From Gemmata palustris (GTDB lineage: Bacteria > Planctomycetota > Planctomycetia > Gemmatales > Gemmataceae): a stretch of 64,000 nucleotides of DNA. A program made the position numbers and the translations under genes. Location of the stretch: contig NZ_JAGKQQ010000001.1 in NCBI RefSeq assembly GCF_017939745.1, forward strand, positions 1,364,001 to 1,428,000, read 5' to 3'. Positions 17,988 to 26,892 of the stretch are shown here, in pieces. How positions within the stretch are numbered: position 1 is the first letter of the stretch; every line of letters starts with the position of its first letter. Below the pieces are notes generated by a model. The model saw only the letters and a program-made list of their open reading frames with translations. It did not search any database and had not been told where the DNA came from.

Positions 17988-18830
17988 ATGGTGAAACGCA
18001 AACTGACACCCGAGCAACTGGCAGCGGTGGAAGAGTTCGCCCAGCAGTGGGGCAAAATCGTCGCCAAGAACGCCTACGGACCGGGCGGCCCGGGGCTCGA
18101 CGTGGACTTCGACGAGATGGAGCAGATCGCGGCCGCCGCCACACGGGGGCTGACACGAGGAACCCTCGAACACCTCGCGCGGCAACAAGCCCAACAACTC
18201 CCCGCCGAGTTACCTCGTCCCACCTGTCAGAACCTCTGTCCGGCCCAAATCCGGTCACGCCAAGTCGTCGCACGCGGAGCCACGGTCACGCTCCAAGAAC
18301 CAGTGGCCCACTGCCCCGTGTGTCGCCGGGACTTTTTCCCCCCAACGGACCAACCTCAAACTTGAGGCCCACGGGTACAGCCCCTCGGTGCTCGCCAAGA
18401 TCGTCCACGCCGGGGCCGTGCTCCCATCGTTCGAGCTGGCTTCCAAGACGCTCGGACTTCTGGCCGACATCTCGATCAGCGGGCGCCACGTCGGGCGACT
18501 GACGGAGGCCATCGGTGCCGAATTGGTTGCCGCACGCGACGCACGTACCGAAGCTCATCGGCTCCGTAAACTCGAGCCCCAGGTTCCGAACGTACCGGGT
18601 GTGGTGGCCGTCGAGGTCGATGGCGGTTGTTACCAGCGCCGCGCCGAGGGGCAAGGTTGTGGGGCACGAGCCCCGCATTGGCGCGAGGACAAGGTCGCGT
18701 CTGGTCACGCTCACCAGCCGCCCAACCTTCGGCATCCATCGCCGGGTCCGCACGTTTCGTGGGAGCATGTGGGGCCGGTCTTTGACGTGGATCTTTTCGG
18801 TTGTGCGCCGTGTTACAGGCACGAAAGCCG
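17988..18830 (+). pseudogene. ISKra4-type transposase, frameshifted and 3'-truncated
   Basis: The first 125 residues (17988-18365) begin MVKRKLTPEQLAAVEEFAQQ and end at a zinc-finger-like pair (CPVCRRDFFP). The frame shifts by +1 at a run of six C (about 18332-18337) and continues NLKLEAHGYSPSVLAKIVHAGA, FELASKTLGLLADISISGRHVGRLTEAIG and VEVDGGCYQRRAEGQG. This order is characteristic of ISKra4-family transposases, which are abundant in Gemmata relatives. Further small frameshifts follow after 18690, and the homology ends near 18830, just before a dispersed repeat. The catalytic C-terminal part is lost. Confidence 0.72.
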
Positions 18831-18847
18831 GCGAATTTGGAGTATGT

Positions 18848-18972
18848 GGTTCGGGGTGCGAGACGAACCCAGTGTTAACCCGTGTGTTGCTCTCTCGGCG
18901 AGACTCCGAGACTTTTCCGAAGAGAAATTCGGGGTCCGAGCTTAACCCCCTGGGTTCGGCTCGCACCCCGAG
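18848..18972. repeat. Dispersed 69-base repeat, copy A, with internal inverted repeat
   Basis: Bases 18848-18916 match 58355-58423 at 66 of 69 positions (GGTTCGGGGTGCGAGACGAA...CCGAGACTTTT). In this copy the left part is also repeated in reverse at about 18942-18972 (TGGGTTCG-CTCGCACCCCGA), so the unit could fold into a ~28-base imperfect stem. It lies at the broken end of the ISKra4 pseudogene. It codes for nothing recognisable and may be a MITE-like or structural repeat. Confidence 0.7.
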
Positions 18973-19406
18973 ATGTCTCGCTCGAACCCGAGACTTTTGC
19001 CGTGATTGGAATGTAGACCAAAGTGCTTGAAAACGTGGAGAAAACGACGGCAGCCGGGATCACTCACTTCCTGCCGCGTGAGTTAACCTCTGTGTGCGCT
19101 TATTCCGCACCTGCGGACTCAGCTCCCCGAGCACAACACTCCTCGAACTCGCACACCTCTGCACGCGAGAGAATTTTCGGTGACACACCTCGTCGAAGCA
19201 CTAGAAATCGTAGTGTTTCGTGCGAAGCGGGTACGGACGTGTGCTATTGTGTGATCGCGAATCCGGATCTCGTTCAATGACCAAGATGGACACTCCTCGA
19301 ACCTCTCTCACTCTCACCGCGGTTAACCGGCAGGTTCGGTTGTAATGTCAGAAAAACTGTCACTGGATCGGTTAACCGCGTGAGAGCGTCTGGCCCGCGA
19401 CCGGGG
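18973..19406. other. Intergenic region ending in a terminator-like hairpin
   Basis: No gene is recognisable in these ~430 bases. An imperfect hairpin lies at the right edge (19311-19386, listed separately), downstream of the minus-strand gene that ends at 19407. Confidence 0.5.
19311..19386 (-). terminator. Hairpin downstream of the 19407-20606 gene
   Basis: Arms at 19311-19329 and 19369-19386 pair over 18 bases with one bulged C (CTCTCA-CGCGGTTAACCG). They lie 20 bases beyond the stop. The 39-base loop is longer than usual, so an alternative is a protein-binding palindrome. Confidence 0.5.
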
Positions 19407-20606
19407 TCAGTTGAACCGGGCGGCGTAGGCGAACCCGAACGGCCCGTCGAACAGCCGGGCCGCGTTCAGAATCGCGTTGAGGTCGAGTGCCTTCTTGTCC
19501 TTCTCCGGTTCCAGGTACTTGGCTTCAAGCCCCTTTTCTCGGATCCGTTTTTCGTTCAGGAGATCGGGCGGCGGATCGTCCAGTAGTGTCTTCAGGTTCA
19601 GTCCCATCCCCGCGCCGTGGTTGTTGGAGACGAACGCGAGCAAGAAACTGGGTACCAGACGTTCTCCCTTGAGCAGGCCCTCCAACTGCTCCATCATCGC
19701 GAGCCAGCCGTCGATCTGCGCCTTGGTGATCGGCAGTCCCAGCTGATCCGTCTGTTTCGGGTTGGGCAGCCACTCGTGGTCGTCGTCCGTTTCGGCCAGG
19801 ACGTGTTTCCACGTCTCCCGGTTCAGTTCGCACACCGCCACCAGGTGCAACCGGGCCCGGCGCAGGCGCGGAGCGTCCACCACCTTGAGCCCGCCCACCG
19901 GGTCCTGCTCGTCGAACTTCTTCGCTCCCGGTTCCACCTTCGGGAAGATGCCCCGGACCCGGTCCTCGAACCCGATCTCCTCGTCCACCGCCCGGTACCC
20001 ATTCACCATTGCCGACAGGAGGTGGCAGTACCCGCGCAGCCAGGCCACGTCCCCGCGATCGAACCGCACCTCGAACTCCGGGTTCTTTTTCAAGAATTCG
20101 AACCGGCCGCCGTTGAGCCGCTCCAAAACCTGCACCAGTGTGGTTCGGTCGGCCCCGGTTCCGGTGAAGTCGAACGACACTTTGGCCAATCGCAACCGCA
20201 GCCCCACCTTGTCATCCCGGATCGCCGCGAGTGTGGCCTCGGCGCGCCCGAGGTCCGTGGCGAACGTGTCCAGCACGCGCCCGAGAGACCGGTAACTGAT
20301 TGCCGACGGCTTGTCGTTCTTGGGCACCGGGAGGCGCAGGAAGGGCACGTTCGTGTTCTTCGCCTCGGCCCCGTACTCGTATAGGGCCCGGCCCAAGTTC
20401 TCGACCGCTCGGGCGAACTGGATGACCCCGAGCCCGAACCGGGCCGAGTCGTCGGCCGGTGCAGCGTCCAAGGCACGCAGAGACGCGGATTCGCCGTCAG
20501 CGAGCCGGCCTTCGTGCAGGTACTTCTCGGCCGGCGGGGGTGCTTCGGCGCCCGGGGCGGGGGTGGCCACCGCCCACGCGATGACCAGGGGTAAGAGTCG
20601 GACCAC
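19407..20606 (-). CDS. Secreted planctomycete hypothetical protein
   Basis: I start the gene at GTG 20606 (AGGAG 7 bases upstream), which places a clean signal peptide first: VRLLPLVIAWAVATPAPGAEA. The frame extends 14 codons further upstream. The ~399-residue product has TPR-like helical stretches near the start (GRLADGESASLRALDAAPADDSARFGLGVIQFARAVENLG) and long amphipathic helices throughout, but no catalytic motif. Related secreted proteins of unknown role are common in Gemmata genomes (my recollection, not checked). It is flanked by IS remnants but the frame itself is intact. A hairpin follows its end. Confidence 0.75.
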   Translation of the reverse strand: MVRLLPLVIAWAVATPAPGAEAPPPAEKYLHEGRLADGESASLRALDAAPADDSARFGLGVIQFARAVENLGRALYEYGAEAKNTNVPFLRLPVPKNDKPSAISYRSLGRVLDTFATDLGRAEATLAAIRDDKVGLRLRLAKVSFDFTGTGADRTTLVQVLERLNGGRFEFLKKNPEFEVRFDRGDVAWLRGYCHLLSAMVNGYRAVDEEIGFEDRVRGIFPKVEPGAKKFDEQDPVGGLKVVDAPRLRRARLHLVAVCELNRETWKHVLAETDDDHEWLPNPKQTDQLGLPITKAQIDGWLAMMEQLEGLLKGERLVPSFLLAFVSNNHGAGMGLNLKTLLDDPPPDLLNEKRIREKGLEAKYLEPEKDKKALDLNAILNAARLFDGPFGFAYAARFN

Positions 20607-20766
20607 GGGCGGCTCCTGGGTGTGGGGTTCTCGGGCATGCCTCAACAATAGAGGATGGCATGCTCGCGGTTACGGCCAGATCGGTTCATGATCCTCAAAT
20701 GGATACGCGCGTACAACAGAGCATTTGTGACTCCCAAGCAAAGCGGAGGCGCTGAGGTGGAGACGT

Positions 20767-20988
20767 TTCGATCACTCCCCGATCTTCGGCGAGGGCCACT
20801 TGGGGCACCGGTTGCGCGAGTTCGTGACGCATTTCAACGAGGAGCGCCCGCATCAAGCGAAAGGCAACGTGCTGCTCCCCGAAGCCGCCGCCGACGAGCC
20901 GCGGATCCTCACGTTCCCGACCGGTACGGTGAAGTGTAAAGAGCGCCTCGGCGGGCTCCTCAAACACTACCACCGCGCCGCGGCCTGA
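20767..20988 (+). pseudogene. C-terminal remnant of an rve (IS481/IS3-like) integrase
   Basis: Only the last ~73 codons remain. They read DHSPIFGEGHLGHRLREFVTHFNEERPHQ, then EPRILTFPTGTVKCKERLGGLLKHYHRA. The HFNEERPHQ segment is the end of the retroviral-type integrase core, where the final catalytic Glu helix leads into N-x-x-R-P-H. The rest of the transposase is absent upstream, where the sequence changes to unrelated intergenic DNA. Confidence 0.72.
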
Positions 20989-21000
20989 CGCAAGTTCCCG

Positions 21001-21253
21001 CCACTACAAAAAACCGCGATTCCGCACGATCACTGCCTTCGGTGAACTGTGCCCGCACGCGCCGCGGGCCGCTTCTGTGCGTCGGACCACAGTTCTGGAC
21101 TCGTACCACCCGATTTCGCCCCCCGCGGGTTCCGAGCCCCGACCACGTCCTCCTTCCGTGACAGCCAGTTGGCCGCGGACATAGTTTTTGCACAGGAAGG
21201 CCGAAGCCCAGTGCTGGCACCTCGCCATCCGCCGGCTTCAAGCTCACACGAAT
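21001..21253. other. Unassigned sequence
   Basis: Short open frames exist on the minus strand (for example 21004-21228), but none has a convincing start, ribosome site or recognisable protein. I treat it as noncoding or decayed. Confidence 0.4.
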
Positions 21254-21292
21254 CGCGAACGGCGAACGACAGAATGTCGTTCGCCGTTCGCG
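21254..21292 (-). terminator. Perfect 18-base hairpin
   Basis: Arms 21254-21271 and 21275-21292 (CGCGAACGGCGAACGACA) are fully complementary with a GAA loop. The hairpin begins 10 bases past the minus-strand stop at 21302 and is a good terminator candidate. Confidence 0.75.
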
Positions 21293-21301
21293 CTCCGGCG
21301 G

Positions 21302-21706
21302 TCACTTCGGCAGATCCGGGATCACGCACCCGACGGCATCGGTTCGCGGGGTAGCGACCGGTTTGCCGTCTAGGATCGCGGTCAGTGCATCGCGGAGGTC
21401 CTGGGTCTGCGGCGCTGGACGCTTCTTGCCCAGGCCCGCGTACAAATCGTTGACCCGCCCGCAATATGCGGCCGTCCCATCGGGGAGCACAACTGCCGCT
21501 TCCCGTATGCGGGTGACCCACTTGTCTTCGAGCAGGTGCAGTGGAATGACGAAGTTCTGATAAATGTCCTCGCCTTCGGCGGGGACCACCAACGGCCGGT
21601 CCATCTTCACGATGAGGTCCGGCTTACCCAACTGCCAACCCTCTGGGAACTTGGGCACGGTCCGGAACGGGAAGAGCCGGTCGCGGGTTCCTCGATTGTC
21701 GCCCAT
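21302..21706 (-). pseudogene. Redoxin-associated planctomycete protein fragment with rearranged domain order
   Basis: The frame is open upstream of the ATG at 21706 (QFPDWMGDNRGTRDRLFPF precedes). Two segments are recognisable from Gemmata redoxin-domain secreted proteins. FPEGWQLGKPDLIVKMDRPLVVPAEGED and YQNFVIP belong to the C-terminal copper/ascorbate-type part. YCGRVNDLYAGLGKKRPAPQTQDLRDALTAILDGKPV with CVIPDL belongs to the end of the redoxin domain. As I know this family, the redoxin segment comes first; here it comes second and they join at about 21530. So this is either a deletion between tandem genes or a different architecture. No thioredoxin-like catalytic cysteine pair is present. 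Confidence 0.55.
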
Positions 21707-21763
21707 CCAGTCGGGGAACTGCGGCCGATCCGGTGAATTCTACCGCGATCAGTGCCGGGCCTC

Positions 21764-22180
21764 TCACGGCCCCGCATTCTCATCGGTTGAGGGCTCACCT
21801 TCGGCCGCCATCCAGTCAAACGACCACCCGCCAGCGGCCCGGTACATCTCGTCCCCGGTGTGCTGGGTGAACTCAATCACCAGTCGGTCGTCTCGCAGCC
21901 CGAGGAGTTCGACGCAAACGGCGACCAGGCCTTGCGCGAGTTCGGCTCGTTGGTTCGGAGCGCGACCGGCTCGGACGTCACACATCACGATCGCTCCCGG
22001 CTCCCCGGTCCCATCCAGAGCGGTCCACAAATTCCCCTCGCCGAGTTCCCGGAACCCGACGGTCACCCTCGCCGGGGTCGTGCCCATAGTTCGCGCGTAC
22101 AGTGCCGCGATGCAGACCGCCGCCGCGCGCTTCACCTCGGTCGGATAGCGATTTGGCACGTCCAGTTGAAGGTACGGCAT
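21764..22180 (-). CDS. Tautomerase-superfamily protein
   Basis: The start at ATG 22180 gives MPYLQLDVPNRYPTEVKRAAAVCIAALYA. After removal of the initiator Met, this leaves an N-terminal proline, the catalytic base of the 4-oxalocrotonate tautomerase/MIF superfamily. The product is ~138 residues, twice the size of a 4-OT subunit, in line with the MIF-like or fused forms. The second half carries GEPGAIVMCDVRAGRAPNQRAELAQGLVAVCVELL, which looks like the second beta-alpha-beta unit. The frame is open upstream to 22366, but without the N-terminal proline logic. It likely catalyses a keto-enol tautomerisation; substrate unknown. It overlaps no neighbour and has no visible operon partner. Confidence 0.8.
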   Translation of the reverse strand: MPYLQLDVPNRYPTEVKRAAAVCIAALYARTMGTTPARVTVGFRELGEGNLWTALDGTGEPGAIVMCDVRAGRAPNQRAELAQGLVAVCVELLGLRDDRLVIEFTQHTGDEMYRAAGGWSFDWMAAEGEPSTDENAGP

Positions 22181-22797
22181 TGCAGCGTCCGTCGAGTTGA
22201 GGGCGACGGGTATTCTACGCCGCGCCATCAGCTCGTGATTGTTCGACTGACGATGGTGCTGGTCAGGGTCGCGTTCGCGGGCCGGCCGAGGTCGCGGCTT
22301 CGTCGAGGGCGTCGAGAACGAAGAGGCGTTCGAGGTCGAATCGGAGAAGGGGCAACCGAAGCGCAAGGCGTTCTGCGGGTAAGGAGCAGTTCACGGGCAT
22401 CTAACTGGTCAACAAGGCCGTCACGCAAATGGACGCCGTGACCAGAAGAACGCCTCGAAGACCGAAGAGATGTCAGCGACCGCGCAAACGCGGACCGGCC
22501 AGGTCGTCCAATTGCGCGACCTTGGTTGTGCGACTCAAGTTCGGTGAATCCGGAACCCCGGTGCCCAGAAATGCGCGTGCCACAGCCCCCGTGACCAAGC
22601 CCCGGCACGCGGTGGCCCGGGCACTCAAGAACGGGCACGCCAATGGCAACGCGCGTACTCGCGAGCTCGACCGGCTCGGGAACGGGGACCAAGACGGGTT
22701 TATCGAGTTCTAAAATCTGTCCGCGACCGCCCGGATCGTGACACCTGTCCGGGAACGAACTCGGGTACCGTCATGTCCCCATCGCTTGATCCGACCT
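22181..22797. other. Gap without a recognisable gene
   Basis: This 617-base gap holds a 94-codon plus-strand frame (22429-22713) rich in Arg/Pro with no recognisable similarity or ribosome site. I do not call it a gene. No repeat or strong hairpin was seen. Confidence 0.45.
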
Positions 22798-23364
22798 TTA
22801 TCTCGAGTGGGATTGATCCAACTGGACCGCGCGGCGACGGGCCCAGCCCCAGCCCAAAAAGACCGGAAGTCCACTTGCGAGCATCACTAGAGCCGTGGGC
22901 CCGGGGGTCGGCTGGACGCCTGGCACTGATCCGGGGGAGGCGACCACGCCATCGGCGAAGGCGAAATCGCCGGTGCCCGAGTTGTAGCCGAACGAGGAGT
23001 ACGCCTTCGACTCGGGGCCAAAGGCACTGGTGAACGAAAAGGTCGCGCTAGAACCGGGCGAGACATCGAAGCTTCCGTCTAATGGCGCGAACCAGTAGAT
23101 GAGGGAATCGCCCGAGGTATAGGCGACCGACCACCCCGTCGGGATGGAAATGTTTGTGAGATCGGCGCCGGGAGCGATGTCGAGTGCGAAATCGGTGGCG
23201 GAGAGGTCACTTAACGCATCGACCGTGAGGGTGTACTCGTAGATGTAGCCGCCGGGGTTCGCGGTGACCTGGTCGGAGACGGTCACGATAAAGCCGGCCC
23301 GGGCCGGCGCGTTGGAGGCGCAAACGGTAGCGAGCGCAGCGAGGCCAAAAACGAGCGATCTCAT
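22798..23364 (-). CDS. Exported PEP-CTERM-like anchored protein
   Basis: The 188-residue product has a signal peptide (MRSLVFGLAALATVCASNAPARA) and an all-beta middle part rich in Ser, Thr and Gly (YTLTVDALSDLSATDFALDI). The C-terminus has the order expected of PEP-CTERM sorting signals: a Pro-containing motif (PTPGPTALVMLASG), a hydrophobic segment (LPVFLGWGWA) and a basic tail (RRRA). Such proteins are processed by exosortase and reach the cell surface or matrix. The canonical PEP triplet is replaced by PGP, so the match is imperfect. The gene follows the truncated beta-rich gene 23441-25180 on the same strand, with a hairpin between them. Confidence 0.72.
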   Translation of the reverse strand: MRSLVFGLAALATVCASNAPARAGFIVTVSDQVTANPGGYIYEYTLTVDALSDLSATDFALDIAPGADLTNISIPTGWSVAYTSGDSLIYWFAPLDGSFDVSPGSSATFSFTSAFGPESKAYSSFGYNSGTGDFAFADGVVASPGSVPGVQPTPGPTALVMLASGLPVFLGWGWARRRAVQLDQSHSR

Positions 23365-23395
23365 GACAACATCTCGGGGATCGAAACGAGGGGGA

Positions 23396-23416
23396 CCGGG
23401 GCGGGGTTCGCCCCGG
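23396..23416 (-). terminator. GC hairpin after the 23441-25180 gene
   Basis: The 8-base arms CCGGGGCG and CGCCCCGG surround a 5-base loop, 25 bases past the minus-strand stop at 23441. It separates this gene from the PEP-CTERM-like gene. Confidence 0.55.
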
Positions 23417-23440
23417 CAAGGGGGGTGATTTCAACTCGGG

Positions 23441-25180
23441 CTACTTAATCTCGATGCCGAACTGTTGGTTGAGGATCTCGTCGATCCGGGCGATCTCGTC
23501 CGTCTTGCCGAGCCACGTCATGAGCACGCGCCCGCTCACCGCCAGACTCATCGTCGCCTTTTCCACTGTGCTCTTCTGCGGGTTCATCAAATCGATCTTC
23601 GCCCCGAACGCGAGTTCGCCATTGGCCCTAAGGCTCATTTTGAATGTGGGGACGACACCGACGTACTGCAAGAACTCGACCAAGTAGCTCCCCAGCGCGC
23701 TGGGCAACGGCGCGGTGCCGAAGAGCCTGGCAGCGGCTTGGAGGGTCCGAAGGAGGTACTTGTTATTGATGCCTGCGTTGAGCAGATCTCCGGCCAGAAC
23801 GCCCTTCATCCCGACGTCAATACTACCCGCGGTCATCTTGCCGTCGGTACCAAAGGTGGCACTGAGAACGAGCCTCTGGAGCGAAGGTGTGAACACAATT
23901 TTCGACTGGGCCTGGTACCACGTGGTGGTCAAGAATTTGTTCCCGAAGTCGAAATTCACGGGTTCCAGCACGACCGGTCCCGGCAGCGTGTAGGTCGCAG
24001 TGGCGTCCGTCAGTTCGAGCGTTTGCCCGTCGAGTTTAAAAGTGAGCGCGAACGGGTCGTTACTCGGCGAGTGGTACTGCTTGAGTTTGGTGATCGTCTT
24101 CCCAAGTAGTTCGGCCGCTACGTCTAAAGTCCCGGAAACGTCCGGCGACTTCTTGGGGTCGAGGTCGGCGACAACCTTCACACCCAATTTGGCGACGACT
24201 TTACTCTTGAGGTCTTCGGCCCCTCCCAGCCACACGCCGTCGGGGATGTCAAGCAGAGCCGGGGTGTTCACGTCCAGAAGTCGGCCCTCGATCTGGTACT
24301 CCAACCCGCCGCTCGCGGAGCGCGCCCAGGCGAGGGTCTTGCCCTTGCCCAGTTTGGAAACCCACTCCGGCAGGGGTTCCGTGTCGAGCGTCCCCTTCCA
24401 CGTCTCGCCCTGCGACGCGCCCCCGATGGTCGCCTTGACCTCAATGATCTTGTCGCCGACGAATTGTCCGGGGTCGATGGGTTCGGTCCGGTACGTGACG
24501 CCGTCGGCTTGGCGGGTGGCGACGAACGGCTGGCCGCCGATGCTCACCGTGACCTGGGGTTTGAACGCGGCGAGGGAGTCGGAGAGAACGGCGGAGTAGG
24601 TCTGATCGATCGGATTGAACCGGAGTTTGGGGTCGGAGCCGGAGAAGAACCGGCCGATGACCGTGTCGGCAGTACCGGTCCCATCGTATTTTGCCGTGAA
24701 CGAGTTGACCGCCGGGGCGTAAGCGATCAGCCGGGTGTTGTTGGACCGGTTTTCGCCCGCGAGGCCACCGGAGTTGACCTCGTAAAGCAACTGTGTCGCG
24801 TCCGGTGGGGGCGCACCGATCGAGATGACGTACTCGGAGTGCGGCCCTTTCCCCCGATCCATCGCCAGCCCGGCCCCCAGAAGCCCCTCGCTAATCTTCT
24901 TCCCGGTCCGGTCGGCCCAGAAAAGGTTGTACGTCCAACGCTGACCCGCGGGCGGAGCGGGGAGGGCCTCGCTATTGGTGTAGCTCAGATTCACGCCCCC
25001 CTTCACCGCGTCCCACGCGCGCGACGTGGGAGACACGTCGCGCGAGAGCGGTTGGATCGTGAGATCGGCCTGGAGCGTGGCGCCGGCGTCGCGGATGAGG
25101 GGGAGTCCCTCGCCTTGAACGGCCTGGCCCCGGGCCCCGATGACCAGGGTCACGAACGAGCCGATCTTCTCCCCTTTTAA
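23441..25180 (-). pseudogene. Large beta-rich secreted/surface protein, 5'-truncated by IS701
   Basis: About 579 codons are intact and read as an extracellular protein: Ig-like/CARDB-like strands (LTIQPLSRDVSPTSRAWDAVKGGVNLSYTNSEALP), then a long region without a known motif, ending DEILNQQFGIEIK. The apparent GTG start at 25183 lies inside the IS701 inverted repeat, and there is no signal peptide, so the true N-terminus has been removed. Frames on the other side of the IS (26613-26696) are beta-helical and do not join in frame, so more was lost than a simple insertion would cause. The function is unknown; a surface or S-layer-associated role is a guess. Confidence 0.7.
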
Positions 25181-26612
25181 CACTACTCCGTTAGTAGTCG
25201 TGCGTGCTGGCCGCGGCAGTGTGGGCAGTCGGGTTTGGCGAACGGTCTGAGCAACCGCTGGAGGGCGCGACGGATGCCCGGTACCGTGAGGGGGCGTTCG
25301 GTCGCCCCTTTTTACCCGAGCCAGTTGGCTCGGGTAAAAAGGGGCGCTTGTGTTCGAGCAGCAGGAACCCGTAGGCCAGCAGAACCATAGCCGCGTGGTG
25401 GTGGAACCCGCGCCAGCTCCGACCCTCGAAGTGATCCAGGCCCAGCTCTTCCTTCATCTGCTGATGCCCCTGTTCCACGCGCCAGCGCTGCTTCCACAGG
25501 CGCACCGCCTTCAGCCGCGATGTGTTCGGCGCCAGGTTCGACAGCGCGTACTGGATCTCGCCGTCGTCCCGGCTTTCGACCAGCAGCCACGCGGGTGCCG
25601 GTTGGGCGCTCACCCCGCGGTGCCAGTCGGCACCCGGCCACACCCGCACCCAGGCGAACCGCGCCGACAGTCGACCCTTGGTGCCCTGGCGCCACGACAC
25701 GCGCCGCAACGGCAGCCCCTTCGCCAACTCACCAACCGCCACCGGGCGAGGTGAGCCCGCGGCCAGCGCCCACCGATCCGATACGCGCCCTCGTCGCGCC
25801 CGCGGTGGGCGGACCCAATGCGGTTGTTGCGCGAAGACGACCGTACTGGGCACCACGCCGATCACATATCTCAGCCCCCGTACCGCCAGCCCCTCACGGA
25901 ACGCTCCGGAATTCCCATACCCTGCGTCGGCCACAACGGCGTTGCCCGCAATCCCCTCGGCCCGTGCTTGATCGAGCAACTCCAACGCGAGTTGCCCCTT
26001 GGTCTTCGGTGACCGGAACTCCTCGGGCACACCCGCCGCGTCCATCCGGGTGGTGTCGGTGGTCCAACTCTCGGGCAGGTGCAGGCGCACGGTCAACGGG
26101 AAGTGCCCGCGCGGGCCGGAGTAGTGAAGCGTGACGGCGACCTGGCAGTTGGCTTGCTTGCCCAGCGCCCCGCAGTACTGGTGCTGGACCCCAACGGAAT
26201 GGCGGCCCCGCTTGGGAAAACTGGTGTCATCGACAACGAACACGCCCTCGGGTGAACCGAACGGTTCGGCCATGAGGGCGCGGTACCGGGTCAGAACCTT
26301 CCGGTCATCCCAGGGACTCTGGTTGACGAACTGTTGGAGCGCCTGTTCGGGATCGTTGGTGGTCAACTCGGGCGGCAGTACGACGCGGTGAGAAAGAGGC
26401 TCGATGCTCTTGCGCTCGCCGTCAAGGAGCAACCCTTGAAGGTAGACACCGGCCCAACGCGCGGGTTTCGACTGAGGGAAATCGGGCACGAAACGGGAGG
26501 CGTACTCACGCAGGCGCTCGAGAACCGCCGGATCGAGATCGGGAGTGAACGTCTTCATAACCCGTTAGAGGGCTGAAACCAAAGGGCGATGCACACCTCT
26601 AACGGAGTAGTG
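25181..26612 (-). mobile_element. IS701-family insertion sequence
   Basis: Terminal inverted repeats CACTACTCCGTTAG at 25181-25194 and 26599-26612 are perfect over 14 bases. Flanking tetranucleotides are TTAA (left) and CTAA (right), a near but imperfect target duplication. The single transposase gene is intact. Confidence 0.85.
25191..26558 (-). CDS. IS701-family transposase
   Basis: The 455-residue protein is full length for the family. It starts at ATG 26558 (MKTFTPDLDPAVLERLREY). The catalytic blocks are visible: VFVVDDTSFPKRGRHSVGVQ (first Asp), NAVVADAGYGNSGAFREGL (second Asp) and WKQRWRVEQGHQQMKEELGLDHFEGR (Glu). The C-terminal ~40 residues are basic and low in structure and end inside the left inverted repeat. 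This is one of the few transposases in the window without any frameshift, so the element may be active and recent. Confidence 0.9.
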   Translation of the reverse strand: MKTFTPDLDPAVLERLREYASRFVPDFPQSKPARWAGVYLQGLLLDGERKSIEPLSHRVVLPPELTTNDPEQALQQFVNQSPWDDRKVLTRYRALMAEPFGSPEGVFVVDDTSFPKRGRHSVGVQHQYCGALGKQANCQVAVTLHYSGPRGHFPLTVRLHLPESWTTDTTRMDAAGVPEEFRSPKTKGQLALELLDQARAEGIAGNAVVADAGYGNSGAFREGLAVRGLRYVIGVVPSTVVFAQQPHWVRPPRARRGRVSDRWALAAGSPRPVAVGELAKGLPLRRVSWRQGTKGRLSARFAWVRVWPGADWHRGVSAQPAPAWLLVESRDDGEIQYALSNLAPNTSRLKAVRLWKQRWRVEQGHQQMKEELGLDHFEGRSWRGFHHHAAMVLLAYGFLLLEHKRPFLPEPTGSGKKGRPNAPSRYRASVAPSSGCSDRSPNPTAHTAAASTHDY

Positions 26613-26696
26613 CTAACCGCCGTTCGCCTTGTCGTGGTTGACTTTGCTGTCCCGCACGCCCACGACGCTGTCGAGCGCGTAGATGCCGCCGCCCCG
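26613..26696 (-). pseudogene. Beta-helix repeat fragment beside IS701
   Basis: The frame reads RGGGIYALDSVVGVRDSKVNHDKANGG and stops at the IS701 boundary. The GGGIYALDSxVxVRDSxVxxNxA pattern is one coil pair of the polymorphic outer-membrane/pectate-lyase-like beta-helix seen in planctomycete surface proteins. The rest of that gene is not found nearby. The 26697-26892 stretch between this piece and the RTX-type gene has no recognisable feature. Confidence 0.6.
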
Positions 26697-26892
26697 GGCG
26701 GTGGACAGCGGCGCGAAAACGGCGATCGAACCGCGCCGGACAATCGCAGAAACCCGCGGACGCGCCGCCCATGCCGAGCCCGAGCCGCTTCTCACCCGTG
26801 AGAGATGCAACTCGGACACGCTATGGCCCTCCCAATTACGGCTGCGGGACGTCCAACTCCTCCGTGAACTCGCTGTCGTTCGGCCCGTTGGT

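Noticed and set aside
22429-22713. 94-codon hypothetical gene
   Set aside because: Arg/Pro-rich, no ribosome site, no recognisable similarity.
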